Shown one piece after another: positions 25,058 to 32,668 of a stretch of 64,000 nucleotides of DNA. The position numbers and the translations under genes are program-made. The stretch's first letter is position 1. Each line of letters opens with the position of its first letter. Under the pieces are notes generated by a model that was not told the origin of the DNA, ran no database searches, and saw only the letters and a program-made list of their open reading frames with translations. Source of the stretch: Sediminibacterium sp. UBA657 (GTDB lineage Bacteria; Bacteroidota; Bacteroidia; Chitinophagales; Chitinophagaceae); the NCBI GenBank assembly GCA_002299885.1, contig DBOB01000002.1, forward strand, positions 1-64,000. Reading direction: 5' to 3'.

Positions 25058-28015
25058 ATGAAACGATTCCTTTTATTCATGGGATTCATCTTTTTATTTC
25101 TCGGGGAATTACAATCTCAAAAATGGGTTGTAAAAGATAGTATATTAGTTTTTCCTCAGGGATTTTCATCATGGTTACAAAGAAATAACGGCGGGGTTGA
25201 TCCAGCAAACCCAGGTCCTGGAAATCAACAGGGCCCTCTTGGTAATATTGGGACTAATCAAGGTGTAGATTTATTCGATTTTAATAAAGATGGTTTACCT
25301 GATTTAACATTTCAATTATTCCCTAGTAATAATATTACACGAGAATATGTCAAAGGGATATTTATTCAAAATTCACAAGGTAAATTTACTTTAGATACAA
25401 ATTATGTAATCAAGGGGAAAGGTGATATGTGGCTTGGGAGCTTTGGAGATTTCAATGGCGATGGACTAATTGATTATCATTATATTATATCTAATTATCA
25501 TGGTGCAGACAGCAATAGAAAATATAGTCCAGAAATGGTTAATGATAACTGGCCTGAAATAGTTTTTATAAATAATGGTAAAAGCTTTGATACTTTAACA
25601 TTAGATGTAAATAATTTAAATGTTGAGTCAACTTATGTTGCAGATATTGATAAAGATGGTTCTGATGAAATAATTGCAACAGATAGAGGTCCTGATTATG
25701 TGCTTGTATATAAGTATAATAAAATAACGAAGAAGTTTTTCAAAACAAATACTGACTTAACGAGTGCTTGGAATCAAAGATTCAATAATAAGATAAGTAG
25801 GTACCCACTTTTTAATGTCGCAAATTTTAATAATGAAAATCAGTTCGCAGTAATTTTAGCAGATAGTTCAATTTCATTAGAAATTAATGAGCCTGATTGG
25901 CAACCGTTTAATTTTAGGAAGTTTACATATGCTAAATATGATTTTAATACAAAAAAAATTCAAACATATAGTTTGAATAGAGATTCGATTTTCATTCCAA
26001 TAAAATATTCAAAACAAAACGCAGATGATTTCTACAAATTCAACATACATGAAAAAATTAGTGCATATGAAATGGATGTTGATAAGAATGGTGAAAAAGA
26101 AATAGTGGTAGGCGGATTTTATATGAATAATTATTACACAAAGAACATAGACAGATATGCATATGGTTGGAAGGTGTTAGGTTTAAATGGAAAAGATTTA
26201 ACCACTCAATTTTTTAAAGATAGTGGTTTTGATAGAAATACAGAGTTGCTTTCACATGGATTGGATATTGACGATAATGCAGATGGAATTGAAATGATAC
26301 CAGGTAACTGGGGGAATAGAAATGTGGGAGAATTAGGTAATTATTATAAAATTGTTAATGGTAAATTCGATAAAACATTTATTAGAGATTTAAGACTTGA
26401 GTCTGGAAAAAAAATAGATAGTAGTTATTTTAAAAGCATGGAATTGATTAAATATCCAAATTATAAGAATAATATAAATGCACTTGTTATGTATGATATG
26501 GATAATTTAAAAAGAGCATCAATTTTATTCCAACTAAATTGTGCGAATATCACTAAACCAATTTTTAGCACTAATAAATTTTCATTCTGTTCTGGTGATT
26601 CATTAAAATTATCAATTACAGGGGTAAATAAAAGTGATTCTTTAAAATGGTATTTTGGAACTAAGAGTGATTTGACAAATGTAAGTACTAAGACTTTTTC
26701 TGATACGACAAAACTATTTGTAATAAGAACTGATAGTTTGGGATGTAGTATTTCATCGGATACAATTTCGATTACTAAAAATTCATTACCTGCTCTTCCA
26801 TTAGTTAAAGACACTGTTTTTTGTCAAAATACAAGCGCTTCAACCTTATTCGCGACTGGGTTAAGTGGTAATTCAATCACTTGGTATGGCACAAGCGCCA
26901 CAGGTGGTTCAGGTAACACTAATGCAGTTGTTGCTTCAACTACTGATACAACAACAAAAGCGTATTATGTATCTCAGATAAATAATACAACTAGTTGTGA
27001 AAGTCCAAGGGCTAAGATTACAGTCAAAATTAATCCTGCACCTGCTATTCCTTCAGTTAAAGACACAAGCTATTGTAATAACATTAATGCAGATACTTTA
27101 AAGGCAACGCCATTGGCTAACCATAGTTTAAGTTGGTATGGTTCCAGTGCGACTGGAGGCACCGCTAGTACTTTTGGATCCAAGCCAAATACAGCCACAA
27201 CAGGAACTTTTAGTTATTATGTAAGTCAAATTAATAATGCGACAGGTTGTGAAGGGGCAAGAGCAAAAATTGGTGTTACTATCAATCCATTACCAAACGC
27301 ACCATCAGTTAGGGACACTTTCTACTGTAATAATGCGTCAGTAGATACGCTTAGAGTAAATCCAACAACTGGTAATACTATACTTTGGTATGGTACAAGT
27401 GCGACCGGTGGCACATCCTCTAATACAGCAATTAAACCAATTACTTCTGTTGTTGGGACAAGTAGCTACTATCTAAGTCAAATTACATCAGCAACAGGAT
27501 GTGAAAGTTTAAGGTCTAAACTTAGTGTTACAATTCATCCAATTCCAGTAGCTCCAATATTAAGTAGAGACACTGCTAATAATTTGGTATCGAATGTAGG
27601 TCGAGTTACATGGTTTAAAGACGGCACACAAATATCAGATACCACGCAAAAATTCAAACCTGCTAGTGCAGGCTCTTACTCTGTGAAAACAACTCAAAAT
27701 GGTTGTATAAGTGCAATGAGTAGTCCTTATTATTACTTGGTTACTGATATTGTTCGATTGAATAATGGCGAGTTTATAAAATTAACGCCCAATCCTTTTA
27801 TCAATTTTGTGAATATAGACTTTGTTGTAAAAGGGCATCAAAGATTGAATATTGAAGTATTCTCTGCTTCAACAGGCGCAAAAGTTGCAACAAGAATTGG
27901 AATTACGGCAGGATCAAGATTAACATTCAATGAATTAAGTCCTGGGCTATATTTCCTTAGAGTGGCTTCGGTGGGCTTAAAAGTATCTCATCAATTTAAA
28001 ATGGTTAAATTATAA
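25058..28015 (+). CDS. T9SS type A sorting-domain protein with FG-GAP-like and Ig-like repeats
   Basis: 985 aa exported protein. Signal peptide MKRFLLFMGFIFLFLGELQSQ. The N-terminal half has calcium-binding FG-GAP/VCBS-like units (DFNKDGLPDLTFQL, GDFNGDGLIDYHY, VADIDKDGSDEII, VDKNGEKEIVVGG). The middle has three similar Ig-like repeats of about 83 residues, each with a Cys pair and a WYGTSATGG-type core. The last 80 residues are a type A sorting domain: LTPNPFINFVNIDF, a middle strand, and LSPGLYFLRVASVG with KMVKL at the end, so it should cross the outer membrane through the type IX system and be attached or released. Base composition is more AT-rich than in its neighbours. The lipoprotein gene follows after 3 nt. 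Confidence 0.9.
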   Translation: MKRFLLFMGFIFLFLGELQSQKWVVKDSILVFPQGFSSWLQRNNGGVDPANPGPGNQQGPLGNIGTNQGVDLFDFNKDGLPDLTFQLFPSNNITREYVKGIFIQNSQGKFTLDTNYVIKGKGDMWLGSFGDFNGDGLIDYHYIISNYHGADSNRKYSPEMVNDNWPEIVFINNGKSFDTLTLDVNNLNVESTYVADIDKDGSDEIIATDRGPDYVLVYKYNKITKKFFKTNTDLTSAWNQRFNNKISRYPLFNVANFNNENQFAVILADSSISLEINEPDWQPFNFRKFTYAKYDFNTKKIQTYSLNRDSIFIPIKYSKQNADDFYKFNIHEKISAYEMDVDKNGEKEIVVGGFYMNNYYTKNIDRYAYGWKVLGLNGKDLTTQFFKDSGFDRNTELLSHGLDIDDNADGIEMIPGNWGNRNVGELGNYYKIVNGKFDKTFIRDLRLESGKKIDSSYFKSMELIKYPNYKNNINALVMYDMDNLKRASILFQLNCANITKPIFSTNKFSFCSGDSLKLSITGVNKSDSLKWYFGTKSDLTNVSTKTFSDTTKLFVIRTDSLGCSISSDTISITKNSLPALPLVKDTVFCQNTSASTLFATGLSGNSITWYGTSATGGSGNTNAVVASTTDTTTKAYYVSQINNTTSCESPRAKITVKINPAPAIPSVKDTSYCNNINADTLKATPLANHSLSWYGSSATGGTASTFGSKPNTATTGTFSYYVSQINNATGCEGARAKIGVTINPLPNAPSVRDTFYCNNASVDTLRVNPTTGNTILWYGTSATGGTSSNTAIKPITSVVGTSSYYLSQITSATGCESLRSKLSVTIHPIPVAPILSRDTANNLVSNVGRVTWFKDGTQISDTTQKFKPASAGSYSVKTTQNGCISAMSSPYYYLVTDIVRLNNGEFIKLTPNPFINFVNIDFVVKGHQRLNIEVFSASTGAKVATRIGITAGSRLTFNELSPGLYFLRVASVGLKVSHQFKMVKL
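26786..27541 (+). repeat. Three tandem ~250-bp coding repeats (Ig-like modules)
   Basis: Units at about 26786-27032, 27033-27287 and 27288-27541 encode similar Ig-like modules. Each has a conserved start (PSVKDTSYCNN / PSVRDTFYCNN), a central WYGTSATGG core and a GCE..R.K..V.I end. The DNA is similar but not identical, suggesting duplication followed by drift; copy number could vary between strains. Confidence 0.75.
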
Positions 28016-28018
28016 CTT

Positions 28019-28483
28019 ATGCAATATTTAAAATTTTTAATTAGAAAGAAAAGCATCCTTGCTTTAAGTTTTTTTATCTGTGCTTTTGCTGGATGTAGTA
28101 AAGGAGGGGATAGTCCAGCACCAACTCCTCCAACACCACCACCCGTTGTGGTTACGGAAGCTGATATTGTATTTAAAGTGGATGTAGCAGGTTCAGAAGT
28201 GAATTACAATACTGTATTTCCAGTTGTAGGAACTTCATTAATCTTGAATGCAAATATCACTTCTACATTACCTAAAGATGGTGTAACTGTAGATGTCACA
28301 GTAAAAAAGAAATTGGATAATACGACAGTATTTACTACAAACCAGACTTCCTCTGCAGCTAGTAATCCTGTTACAGTATCGGGCTTGACTGCAGGAGTGC
28401 TTTGTGTAGCAACTGTTACAGTAACCTCAAAATCTAAAGCGACCAATACATCAATAAAGACATTTGAATTGGCCGCAAAGTAG
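28019..28483 (+). CDS. Putative lipoprotein, unknown function
   Basis: 154 aa with a lipoprotein signal: basic start, hydrophobic core, then lipobox FAGC near residue 26, followed by SKGGD. A Pro/Thr linker (PAPTPPTPPPVVV) leads to a small domain of about 100 residues rich in Thr and Val with a beta-sandwich pattern (VFPVVGTSLILNAN, GVTVDVTVKKKLDN, VTVSGLTAGVLCVATVTVTS), similar in style to Ig or fibronectin type III folds. Gap of 3 nt to the T9SS gene suggests coupled expression and possibly a common place on the cell surface. Followed by the terminator at 28506-28543. Confidence 0.75.
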   Translation: MQYLKFLIRKKSILALSFFICAFAGCSKGGDSPAPTPPTPPPVVVTEADIVFKVDVAGSEVNYNTVFPVVGTSLILNANITSTLPKDGVTVDVTVKKKLDNTTVFTTNQTSSAASNPVTVSGLTAGVLCVATVTVTSKSKATNTSIKTFELAAK

Positions 28484-28505
28484 CCCTTAATTTTACCCCT
28501 TTTGA

Positions 28506-28543
28506 AACCGTCCCTGTATATAATACTAGGACGGTTCTTTATT
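28506..28543 (+). terminator. Intrinsic terminator after the lipoprotein gene
   Basis: Stem AACCGTCC (28506-28513) with GGACGGTT (28529-28536), 15-nt loop, followed by CTTTATTTTT. Ends the T9SS-lipoprotein unit 23 nt after the stop codon. Confidence 0.75.
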
Positions 28544-28552
28544 TTTAGACAT

Positions 28553-28568
28553 TTTTCTATATAGAAAA
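28553..28568. promoter_or_regulatory. 16-bp perfect palindrome, possible operator
   Basis: TTTTCTATATAGAAAA at 28553-28568 lies between the terminator and the O-antigen-ligase-like gene, 67 nt before its ATG and about 40 nt before a weak -7 element TATCTTTA (28608-28615). Its symmetry fits a site for a dimeric regulator; chance in AT-rich DNA is also possible. Confidence 0.35.
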
Positions 28569-28634
28569 TACCATAAATAATGGGATAAATTTAATGTACT
28601 ATTGTCTTATCTTTAGCATTAAGAATAATAATCT

Positions 28635-30959
28635 ATGAGTCAATTCGAAAAAAATATATGGGGTCCTGGGTTTTGTGCATTTTTATATTTAATTGTTCAT
28701 TTTATCCCAGATTTTGGAGGGGCAGATGTGATGGGATCTCAATGGTTGTATGTTAGTTTAGTGGACTTTGCCATACTCTCTTATATTTTATTCAATCAAC
28801 AACAGTATAAAACTGCAATTGAAGCGATCTTAAAATTAAAATTCACGATTGTATATAGTTTCTTGGTGCTATGGGCATTGCTTTCTTTAACTTATTCCAT
28901 GAATGCCATAGAGACCTTGGTTTGTTTGGCGAGACTATTGAGCACCTATTTAATTTTCATCAACTTATCTATCCTGTTTTATAAAAAAGAACTGACAACG
29001 CTTTTTAATGTAGTATCTATTTTAGTGGCCATTGTACTTTTATTTGATGCGATGTATGTGATCACAGGCTTCTCCAAGAATATGGTAGATATGAACCTGG
29101 ATCAGAATATATTGAGCTTGACTGGAAAGAACGGCAATAAGAACGTAATGGCAGCTAGTCTGTTGATTAAATTTCCTTTCTTATTATTTGTGATCATACA
29201 TAATAAATTGATTGGTAAAATATTTGGCTTGATTGTTTTGTTCCTTGGGATAATGGCATTATTTATTTTAAATACAAGGTCAACTTATGTAGGCTTAGGG
29301 GTATTGTTTGTGTTGTTTAGTACGGCTATAGTTTTATTGAATAAGAAGGATACAAAAACAATTGGCACCCAACTGGCTTATTTTATCCTTCCTTTAGTAT
29401 TTGCTTTTTTTGCAGCCAATGGAATGTTGACTAAGGCTGTCGATATACAAGGGTTTCAGGGTGGTTATGGTTCCATCACAAAAAGAGTAGGAGATATTAA
29501 TGTGGCAAGTGAACAAAATAGTAGGATAAAATTATGGAAAGCAGCGATTGATTATTCCACCAAACATCCATTCTTAGGTGCAGGGTATGGTAACTGGAAG
29601 TTGGCGTCTATCCCTTATGAAAAGGAGTACACCAACGATTTATATGTGCCTTACCATTGTCACAATGATTATATTGAAATGTTTGCAGACTTAGGAGTGA
29701 TTGGTGGATTAAGTTTTGCCGCTTTATTTGTTTTACTTGGCATTACGACAATTCAATTTTGGAGGCAATCCAAAGACGATCAACATAAATTGATAGTAGC
29801 AATCGCGTTAATGGCTGTAGCTTGTTATTTTATAGATGCCTTTTTTAATTTCCCTGCCGAAAGAACTTCTATGCAGACCATGTTTGCAATGTCTGCAGCC
29901 TTATTATTTTTACCTGTTTATTTGACGGGTACAAATAAGAATAGTCAAAAGAAAGAATTCAATTTATCCCTATTGTTGTTTATCCCATTGTTATTAATTG
30001 CAGGTGCTATTTACGTGAACTATCAAACCTACACATCCCTCAAAGTTCAAAAATTTGTGATGGGGGAAATCAATGAAGACCCTAAAATGGCATTAGAGGA
30101 TGTGAAGGATGCATTCCCTGAAATACCTAATTTATCTACCTCTACACTACCTATTAAGGCATTGGTTGCAAGGTATTATTTAAGAGATAAGATGAATGAC
30201 GAAGCTATGCGCTTATTAAATGAAAGTGATCACGTGAATCCATACTTGCATTATAATGACTTTATAAAGACGGCTATTTTTTCGACACAAGGTAAATTTG
30301 ATAGTACTTTTTATTATGCTAAAAAAGCATTCTATAATTGGCCAAGAGCAACAAGCTATTATAAGAATATGATTTTTGCATCTGCTAAAATGAAAGATAC
30401 TGCAGAAGCAACTAAGGCGTTTAAGACCTATATCAAATACAGAGATAGTGGGGAAGGATGGAACCAATACATATTAGGCTTAATTGAGATCAATCAAACC
30501 CATATTGCAGTTACCAGGGCTTTATTAGACACTGCGGTTTCAAGATTCCCTGCAGATAGTGCGATTTTTGTGAGAACAAAATCTTTATTGTACGGTACTG
30601 CTATATCCAATGGTAGTTTACCCAATTATGCTGCCTTAGGTGCACAAGCTTTTCAAAAAGGGAAGTATACTGTCGCTGCAAATTATTATTTACAAGCGAG
30701 TATTGCAGAACCCTCTAACTATACTCATTTTGAAAATATGGGTATTTGCTACTACACCGCTAAGTCTTATGAAAAAGCCATTCAATATTTTAATCGAGCC
30801 ATTGACTTACCATCTGCCAATACGGGCAAGTCTGAATTCTTTAAGGCTATGTCCTATATTGCAATGGGTAATAACGCGGCAGGATGTAGTGCTTTACAAG
30901 CAGCAAAAGCAAAAAAATATCCTGGGGTAGAGGCTCAAATTGCACAGTATTGCAAATAG
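28635..30959 (+). CDS. O-antigen ligase-like polytopic membrane protein with C-terminal TPR domain
   Basis: 774 aa. About 10-12 hydrophobic segments (residues about 10-430) form an O-antigen ligase/Wzy_C type membrane domain with the large periplasmic loop: TGKNGNKNVMAASLLI, LNTRSTYVGLGVL (the conserved Arg), and FLGAGYGNW to YHCHNDYIEMFADLGVIGG (His and Glu of the Wzy_C core). One further membrane segment is near 445-465, and then a TPR-rich soluble region (about 490-774, with FENMGICYYTAKSYEKAIQY). These proteins transfer or polymerise lipid-linked glycans, or glycosylate proteins in related O-oligosaccharyltransferases. The TPR tail is common in Bacteroidota members. It is far from the polysaccharide cluster at the right end, so the glycan is unknown. 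Confidence 0.88.
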   Translation: MSQFEKNIWGPGFCAFLYLIVHFIPDFGGADVMGSQWLYVSLVDFAILSYILFNQQQYKTAIEAILKLKFTIVYSFLVLWALLSLTYSMNAIETLVCLARLLSTYLIFINLSILFYKKELTTLFNVVSILVAIVLLFDAMYVITGFSKNMVDMNLDQNILSLTGKNGNKNVMAASLLIKFPFLLFVIIHNKLIGKIFGLIVLFLGIMALFILNTRSTYVGLGVLFVLFSTAIVLLNKKDTKTIGTQLAYFILPLVFAFFAANGMLTKAVDIQGFQGGYGSITKRVGDINVASEQNSRIKLWKAAIDYSTKHPFLGAGYGNWKLASIPYEKEYTNDLYVPYHCHNDYIEMFADLGVIGGLSFAALFVLLGITTIQFWRQSKDDQHKLIVAIALMAVACYFIDAFFNFPAERTSMQTMFAMSAALLFLPVYLTGTNKNSQKKEFNLSLLLFIPLLLIAGAIYVNYQTYTSLKVQKFVMGEINEDPKMALEDVKDAFPEIPNLSTSTLPIKALVARYYLRDKMNDEAMRLLNESDHVNPYLHYNDFIKTAIFSTQGKFDSTFYYAKKAFYNWPRATSYYKNMIFASAKMKDTAEATKAFKTYIKYRDSGEGWNQYILGLIEINQTHIAVTRALLDTAVSRFPADSAIFVRTKSLLYGTAISNGSLPNYAALGAQAFQKGKYTVAANYYLQASIAEPSNYTHFENMGICYYTAKSYEKAIQYFNRAIDLPSANTGKSEFFKAMSYIAMGNNAAGCSALQAAKAKKYPGVEAQIAQYCK

Positions 30960-31083
30960 TCTAAGTTGCTAGTAAGCTTTGAAATAAGATTTTAATTTAT
31001 ACCTTATATGTGGTATATTAGAATAATGAAGTTTACACATATCTTCAAGGTTGAAAAATTTTAAATCCATTAAATATAAATTA

Positions 31084-31323
31084 ATGAAAAAAGTTGCTGT
31101 TTTATTTTGTGCTTTAGTGCTAATGTTTGAAATGACATCTTGCGCAACAATCGTTGGTGGTAAAGTTACAACAAGTCAAAAAATTAAGCCTGGTCCTGGT
31201 GAGCCAGTAAGACAAGTAAAGGTGGGCGCTTTAATAGCTGACATCTTCTTTTTTGGTGGTGCTGGGCTAATTATTGATTTTGCAACTAATGCAATCTATA
31301 AGCCTACTGAGCCTAAGAAGTAA
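31084..31323 (+). CDS. Small putative lipoprotein
   Basis: 79 aa. Signal peptide MKKVAVLFCALVLMFEM followed by a lipobox-like TSC at about residues 18-20. The mature part is a short polar stretch (ATIVGGKVTTSQKIKPG) and then a hydrophobic glycine-rich segment GALIADIFFFGGAGLIIDFA ending in TNAIYKP. This layout (Cys-Ala-Thr start, hydrophobic hairpin, AIYKP end) recurs in small Bacteroidota lipoproteins of unknown role. The open frame begins at TTG 31051, but ATG 31084 gives the proper signal peptide. Followed directly by a strong terminator. Confidence 0.72.
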   Translation: MKKVAVLFCALVLMFEMTSCATIVGGKVTTSQKIKPGPGEPVRQVKVGALIADIFFFGGAGLIIDFATNAIYKPTEPKK

Positions 31324-31341
31324 TTGAGCTTAAAAATCAAT

Positions 31342-31378
31342 AAAAAAACTCCGAAGTTGTAAGATTTCGGAGTTTTTT
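31342..31378 (+). terminator. Intrinsic terminator after the small lipoprotein gene
   Basis: A-tract and ACTCCGAA (to 31355) pair with TTCGGAGT and a T tract (31366-31378), giving about 12 bp with a 10-nt loop. The A-run on the left makes it usable from the other side as well. Confidence 0.85.
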
Positions 31379-31385
31379 ATATTTG
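31378..31385 (+). promoter_or_regulatory. -7 element of the candidate small RNA
   Basis: Perfect TATATTTG immediately after the terminator of the preceding gene, with a GTTG at 31356-31359 (18-nt gap) as possible upstream box. Predicted start near 31391. Confidence 0.45.
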
Positions 31386-31390
31386 GGATT

Positions 31391-31481
31391 GTCGGCTTCA
31401 CTTTGTTGCGCCGACTTCCCTAAATGGCGTCCTTACTCAAAGCTTTTCAACGAACCGCTTCGCGTTTCGTTTCCTTTTTTT
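31391..31481 (+). ncRNA. Candidate small RNA, about 90 nt
   Basis: Between two terminators there is no reading frame of note, but the DNA is visibly richer in G and C than its surroundings and shows structure. It starts with stem GTCGGC (31391-31396) with GCCGAC (31410-31415) and ends in a terminator-like hairpin at 31449-31481. A perfect Bacteroidota -7 box lies 5 nt before the first stem. Promoter, structured body and terminator in the right order suggest an independent small RNA. I do not recognise a known RNA family in it. It could also be a decayed repeat. Confidence 0.45.
31449..31481 (+). terminator. Terminator-like hairpin of the candidate small RNA
   Basis: AACGAA (31449-31454) pairs with TTCGTT (31466-31471) and CGC (56-58) with GCG (62-64) over loop TTC, with one C/T mismatch; CC and seven T residues follow (31475-31481). 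Confidence 0.6.
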
Positions 31482-31526
31482 ACGCTCATCCGCTCAATCA
31501 AGCAAGCTTGTTTCGCGGCCTCGCAT

Positions 31527-31558
31527 AAAAAAAGCCTGTCACTTTCGTGACAAGCTTT
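31527..31558 (-). terminator. Intrinsic terminator of tRNA-Lys
   Basis: On the minus strand AAAGCTTGTCAC, a GAAA tetraloop, then GTGACAGGCTTT (12 bp with one G-U pair) and a run of T. It begins 2 nt after the tRNA 3' end. Confidence 0.85.
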
Positions 31559-31559
31559 G

Positions 31560-31632
31560 TGAACTGGCTGGGACTCGAACCCAGGGCCCATACATTAAAA
31601 GTGTATTGCTCTACCAACTGAGCTACCAATTC
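31560..31632 (-). tRNA. tRNA-Lys (anticodon UUU)
   Basis: 73 nt on the minus strand. Acceptor GAATTGG pairs with CCAGTTC (one G-U), with discriminator A at 31560. D arm GCTCAGTTGGTAGAGC, anticodon stem ATACA/TGTAT around loop CTTTTAA (anticodon TTT), and T arm CTGGGTTCGAGTCCCAG are all intact. CCA is not encoded and must be added. Flanked by its own promoter and terminator, so it is a single-gene unit. Confidence 0.95.
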
Positions 31633-31657
31633 TAACCCGTTTCCCTTTTGAGGAGTG

Positions 31658-31688
31658 CAAAAATAAGGATTAATCGAAACAAACCAAA
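31658..31688 (-). promoter_or_regulatory. Promoter of tRNA-Lys
   Basis: Minus strand TTTG (31688-31685), exactly 19 nt, TATTTTTG (31665-31658): a full match to the Bacteroidota TTTG-N19-TAnnTTTG consensus. Start of transcription is expected near 31651, 19 nt before the tRNA. Confidence 0.75.
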
Positions 31689-31750
31689 TAAAAAGGGAAC
31701 TTTATTTTGCCTCTAAATTGCTCCTAAGTGGTTCATCTTCAAATAACAAT

Positions 31751-31758
31751 TACTTTTG
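31751..31758 (+). promoter_or_regulatory. -7 element for the SDR gene
   Basis: Perfect TACTTTTG 15 nt before ATG 31774. It also argues against the TTG start at 31756, which would lie inside the promoter. No clear -33 box. Confidence 0.45.
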
Positions 31759-31773
31759 TACAAACGCATTTTT

Positions 31774-32580
31774 ATGTCTTTATTCAACAATCAAGTAGTG
31801 GTCATAACCGGTGGGTCGGATGGCATCGGAAAGGCTTTGGTAGAGCAGTTTCTAGCCTTGGGTGCAAGAGTTGCTACCTGCGGAAGAAGTCAGGAAAAAT
31901 TACATCAATTGCAAGTGCAGCATCCTGGTGCATCTTTGTTTTTGAAAGGTGTAGATGTTAGTAAAGAACAAGAATGTGAACAATTTATTGCAGATGTCAT
32001 AAGCACTTGGGGACAGATTGATGTGTTGATCAATAATGCTGGAATTAGCATGAGGGCGTTGATTACAGAAACAAATACAGAAACATTGAAGCAAGTGATG
32101 GATATCAACTTTTGGGGCACAGTTTACACAACTAAAGCTGCTTTGCCGGCCATATTGAAGCAAAAGGGGTTGATTGTGGGGGTGTCTTCTATCGCTGGGT
32201 ATCGTGGCCTTCCTGGAAGAAGCGGCTATTCTGCGTCTAAATTTGCACTAAATGGCTGGCTAGAAGCCATTAGAACTGAGTTATTGCATACTGGCACCCA
32301 TGTGATGTGGGTTTGTCCTGGATTTACAAGTTCTAATATCCGCAACGCTGCCTTGAATAAGGATGCAAAATCACAAGGGGAGTCGCCGATGGATGAAGGT
32401 GCAATGATGTCTTCTGAGGAGTGTGCTGGGCATATTATTCACGCAATTGAAAAGCGCAAACGTACTTTGGTCCTCACTTTTACCGGTAAACGTGCCGTTT
32501 TTATGAATAAATTTTTCCCTGGATTGGCGGACAAATTGACTTTCAATTTTTTCTTCAAAAATGGACAGCTCGTTAAATAG
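31774..32580 (+). CDS. Short-chain dehydrogenase/reductase (SDR)
   Basis: NAD(P)-dependent oxidoreductase of 268 aa with a Rossmann fold. Cofactor loop VVITGGSDGIGKAL near the start (TGxxxGIG), INNAGISM (the NNAG motif), catalytic Ser in GVSSIAGYRGLPGR, and YSASKFAL (Tyr-xxx-Lys). CGRSQEKL at the end of strand 2 favours NADP(H). The C-terminal part is close to DltE/YqjQ-like or dehydrogenase/reductase 7-like SDRs. The substrate is unknown and neighbours give no hint. ATG 31774 was chosen over TTG 31756. Confidence 0.88.
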   Translation: MSLFNNQVVVITGGSDGIGKALVEQFLALGARVATCGRSQEKLHQLQVQHPGASLFLKGVDVSKEQECEQFIADVISTWGQIDVLINNAGISMRALITETNTETLKQVMDINFWGTVYTTKAALPAILKQKGLIVGVSSIAGYRGLPGRSGYSASKFALNGWLEAIRTELLHTGTHVMWVCPGFTSSNIRNAALNKDAKSQGESPMDEGAMMSSEECAGHIIHAIEKRKRTLVLTFTGKRAVFMNKFFPGLADKLTFNFFFKNGQLVK

Positions 32581-32668
32581 GGATGCTTGATTTAAAGTAT
32601 TGATACTCATTTAAAAATTAGGGCATAACCACAAAATAAAGGACTTATTTTTTCGTTAAAGATTAAAT

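Noticed and set aside
26786..27541. CRISPR-like tandem repeats
   Set aside because: Repeat units are about 250 bp, in frame, and encode Ig-like domains.
30998..31017. Stem TATACC/GGTATA after the O-antigen-ligase-like gene
   Set aside because: Only 6 bp, AT-rich and without a T tract; too weak to call a terminator.
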